15,282 bases of DNA. Origin: Smithella sp. ME-1 (GTDB lineage: Bacteria; Desulfobacterota; Syntrophia; Syntrophales; Smithellaceae). Positions within the stretch are counted from its first letter, which is position 1. Every line of letters begins with the position of its first letter. The notes under the pieces are model-generated. The model searched no databases and was not told the origin of the DNA. It saw only the letters and a list, made by a program, of their open reading frames with translations. Location of the stretch: the NCBI GenBank assembly GCA_000495415.1, contig AWGX01000465.1:1-15282 (forward strand), read 5' to 3'. Positions 15,066 through 15,282 of the stretch are shown here, piece by piece. Made by a program: the position numbers and the translations under genes.

Positions 15066-15090
15066 GAAAAGATAGCGAAATGATTTTTTT
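15058..15090 (+). terminator. Weak terminator-like hairpin after the GT2 gene
   Basis: ATCATT (15058-15063) can pair with AATGAT (15079-15084) across a 15-nt loop, and seven T (15084-15090) follow. The stem overlaps the stop codon. It is short and AT-rich, so termination would be weak at best. Confidence 0.25.
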
Positions 15091-15161
15091 GATGTAGTAA
15101 GTCACTAGGTTAAACTGTTAACAATATGCAAGAATTAATATCATATCCGTAAAAAATATAT

Positions 15162-15189
15162 TTGGTAACAAATAGGGAAATAATAATAT
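15162..15189 (+). promoter_or_regulatory. Possible promoter before the right-edge GT2 gene
   Basis: TTGGTA (15162-15167) and TAATAT (15184-15189) are separated by 16 bp, each a 4/6 match to consensus. The region is AT-rich, so chance matches are likely. Confidence 0.25.
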
Positions 15190-15236
15190 CTTCGTGTTAG
15201 AAATAACTTAATAAGATTGTTTGATGAGGAGACGAT

Positions 15237-15282
15237 TTGGGGAAAAATCCGCTTTCCGTAGCTATAATAACGAAGAATGAAG
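15237..15282 (+). CDS. Start of a GT2 glycosyltransferase, WaaE-like (partial at window edge)
   Basis: Only 15 codons are in the window. From a TTG at 15237 the product reads MGKNPLSVAIITKNE. The 'LSVxIITKNE' stretch is the standard first strand of GT2 enzymes of the WaaE/KdtX type (lipopolysaccharide core or O-antigen transferases). GAGGAG (15226-15231) lies five nt before the TTG and supports this start. No ATG alternative is in frame within the window. The gene continues beyond the right edge, so length, donor site and completeness cannot be judged. It lies 171 bp after the previous GT2 gene on the same strand. Confidence 0.75.
   Translation, partial: MGKNPLSVAIITKNE

Overview
The window is an outer-polysaccharide (lipopolysaccharide, O-antigen or capsule type) assembly region next to one housekeeping gene, folD. 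It holds seven clear glycosyltransferases, the first codons of an eighth, one glycosyltransferase-like protein of unrecognised family, two zinc-ribbon SAM methyltransferases, a membrane-anchored SGNH hydrolase and a gene remnant. DNA is moderately AT-rich in genes and very AT-rich between them. The gene content (WaaG-like GT4 enzymes, GT-C membrane transferase, WbbL- and WaaE-like GT2 enzymes) suggests a Gram-negative, diderm bacterium, perhaps of the deltaproteobacterial/Desulfobacterota kind. The phylum is a guess; no rRNA or tRNA gene is visible.

Layout. (1) 1-1155, + strand: folD behind a recognisable sigma70-type promoter. (2) 1246-4117, + strand: a promoter, then a methyltransferase, a GT2 glycosyltransferase and an unrecognised GT-like protein that overlaps the GT2 gene by 4 bp. 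(3) 4135-13433, mainly - strand: reading from 13433 leftwards come GT4, GT2 (rhamnosyltransferase-like), methyltransferase, then after an interruption a GT-C membrane transferase, GT2 and GT4. A terminator-like hairpin follows, and then the SGNH hydrolase with its own putative promoter. (4) 9158-10408, + strand: an AT-rich patch pointing against the - strand block. It contains a Met-less coding remnant and an intact GT2 gene with a strong ribosome binding site, and looks like a later insertion. (5) 13434-14138: a 0.7-kb AT-rich stretch without a gene. It carries a putative - strand promoter and, in the leader it would make, a perfect 15-bp inverted repeat 12 nt before the GT4 start codon. (6) 14139-15282, + strand: a GT2 gene and the start of a WaaE-like GT2 gene cut by the window edge.

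How the genes fit together: the soluble GT2 and GT4 enzymes would add sugars from nucleotide-sugar donors on the cytoplasmic face of the inner membrane. The GT-C enzyme would use a polyprenyl-phosphate sugar on the periplasmic side. The methyltransferases may modify sugars or chain ends, and the SGNH protein may act on ester groups in the envelope. No flippase, polymerase, ABC exporter or sugar-nucleotide synthesis gene lies here, so the window is the transferase-rich part of a larger locus.

The least explained items are the leader hairpin at 13446-13494, the protein at 3155-4117 and the inserted patch at 9158-10408. I saw no CRISPR array, transposase, complete insertion sequence or defence system.
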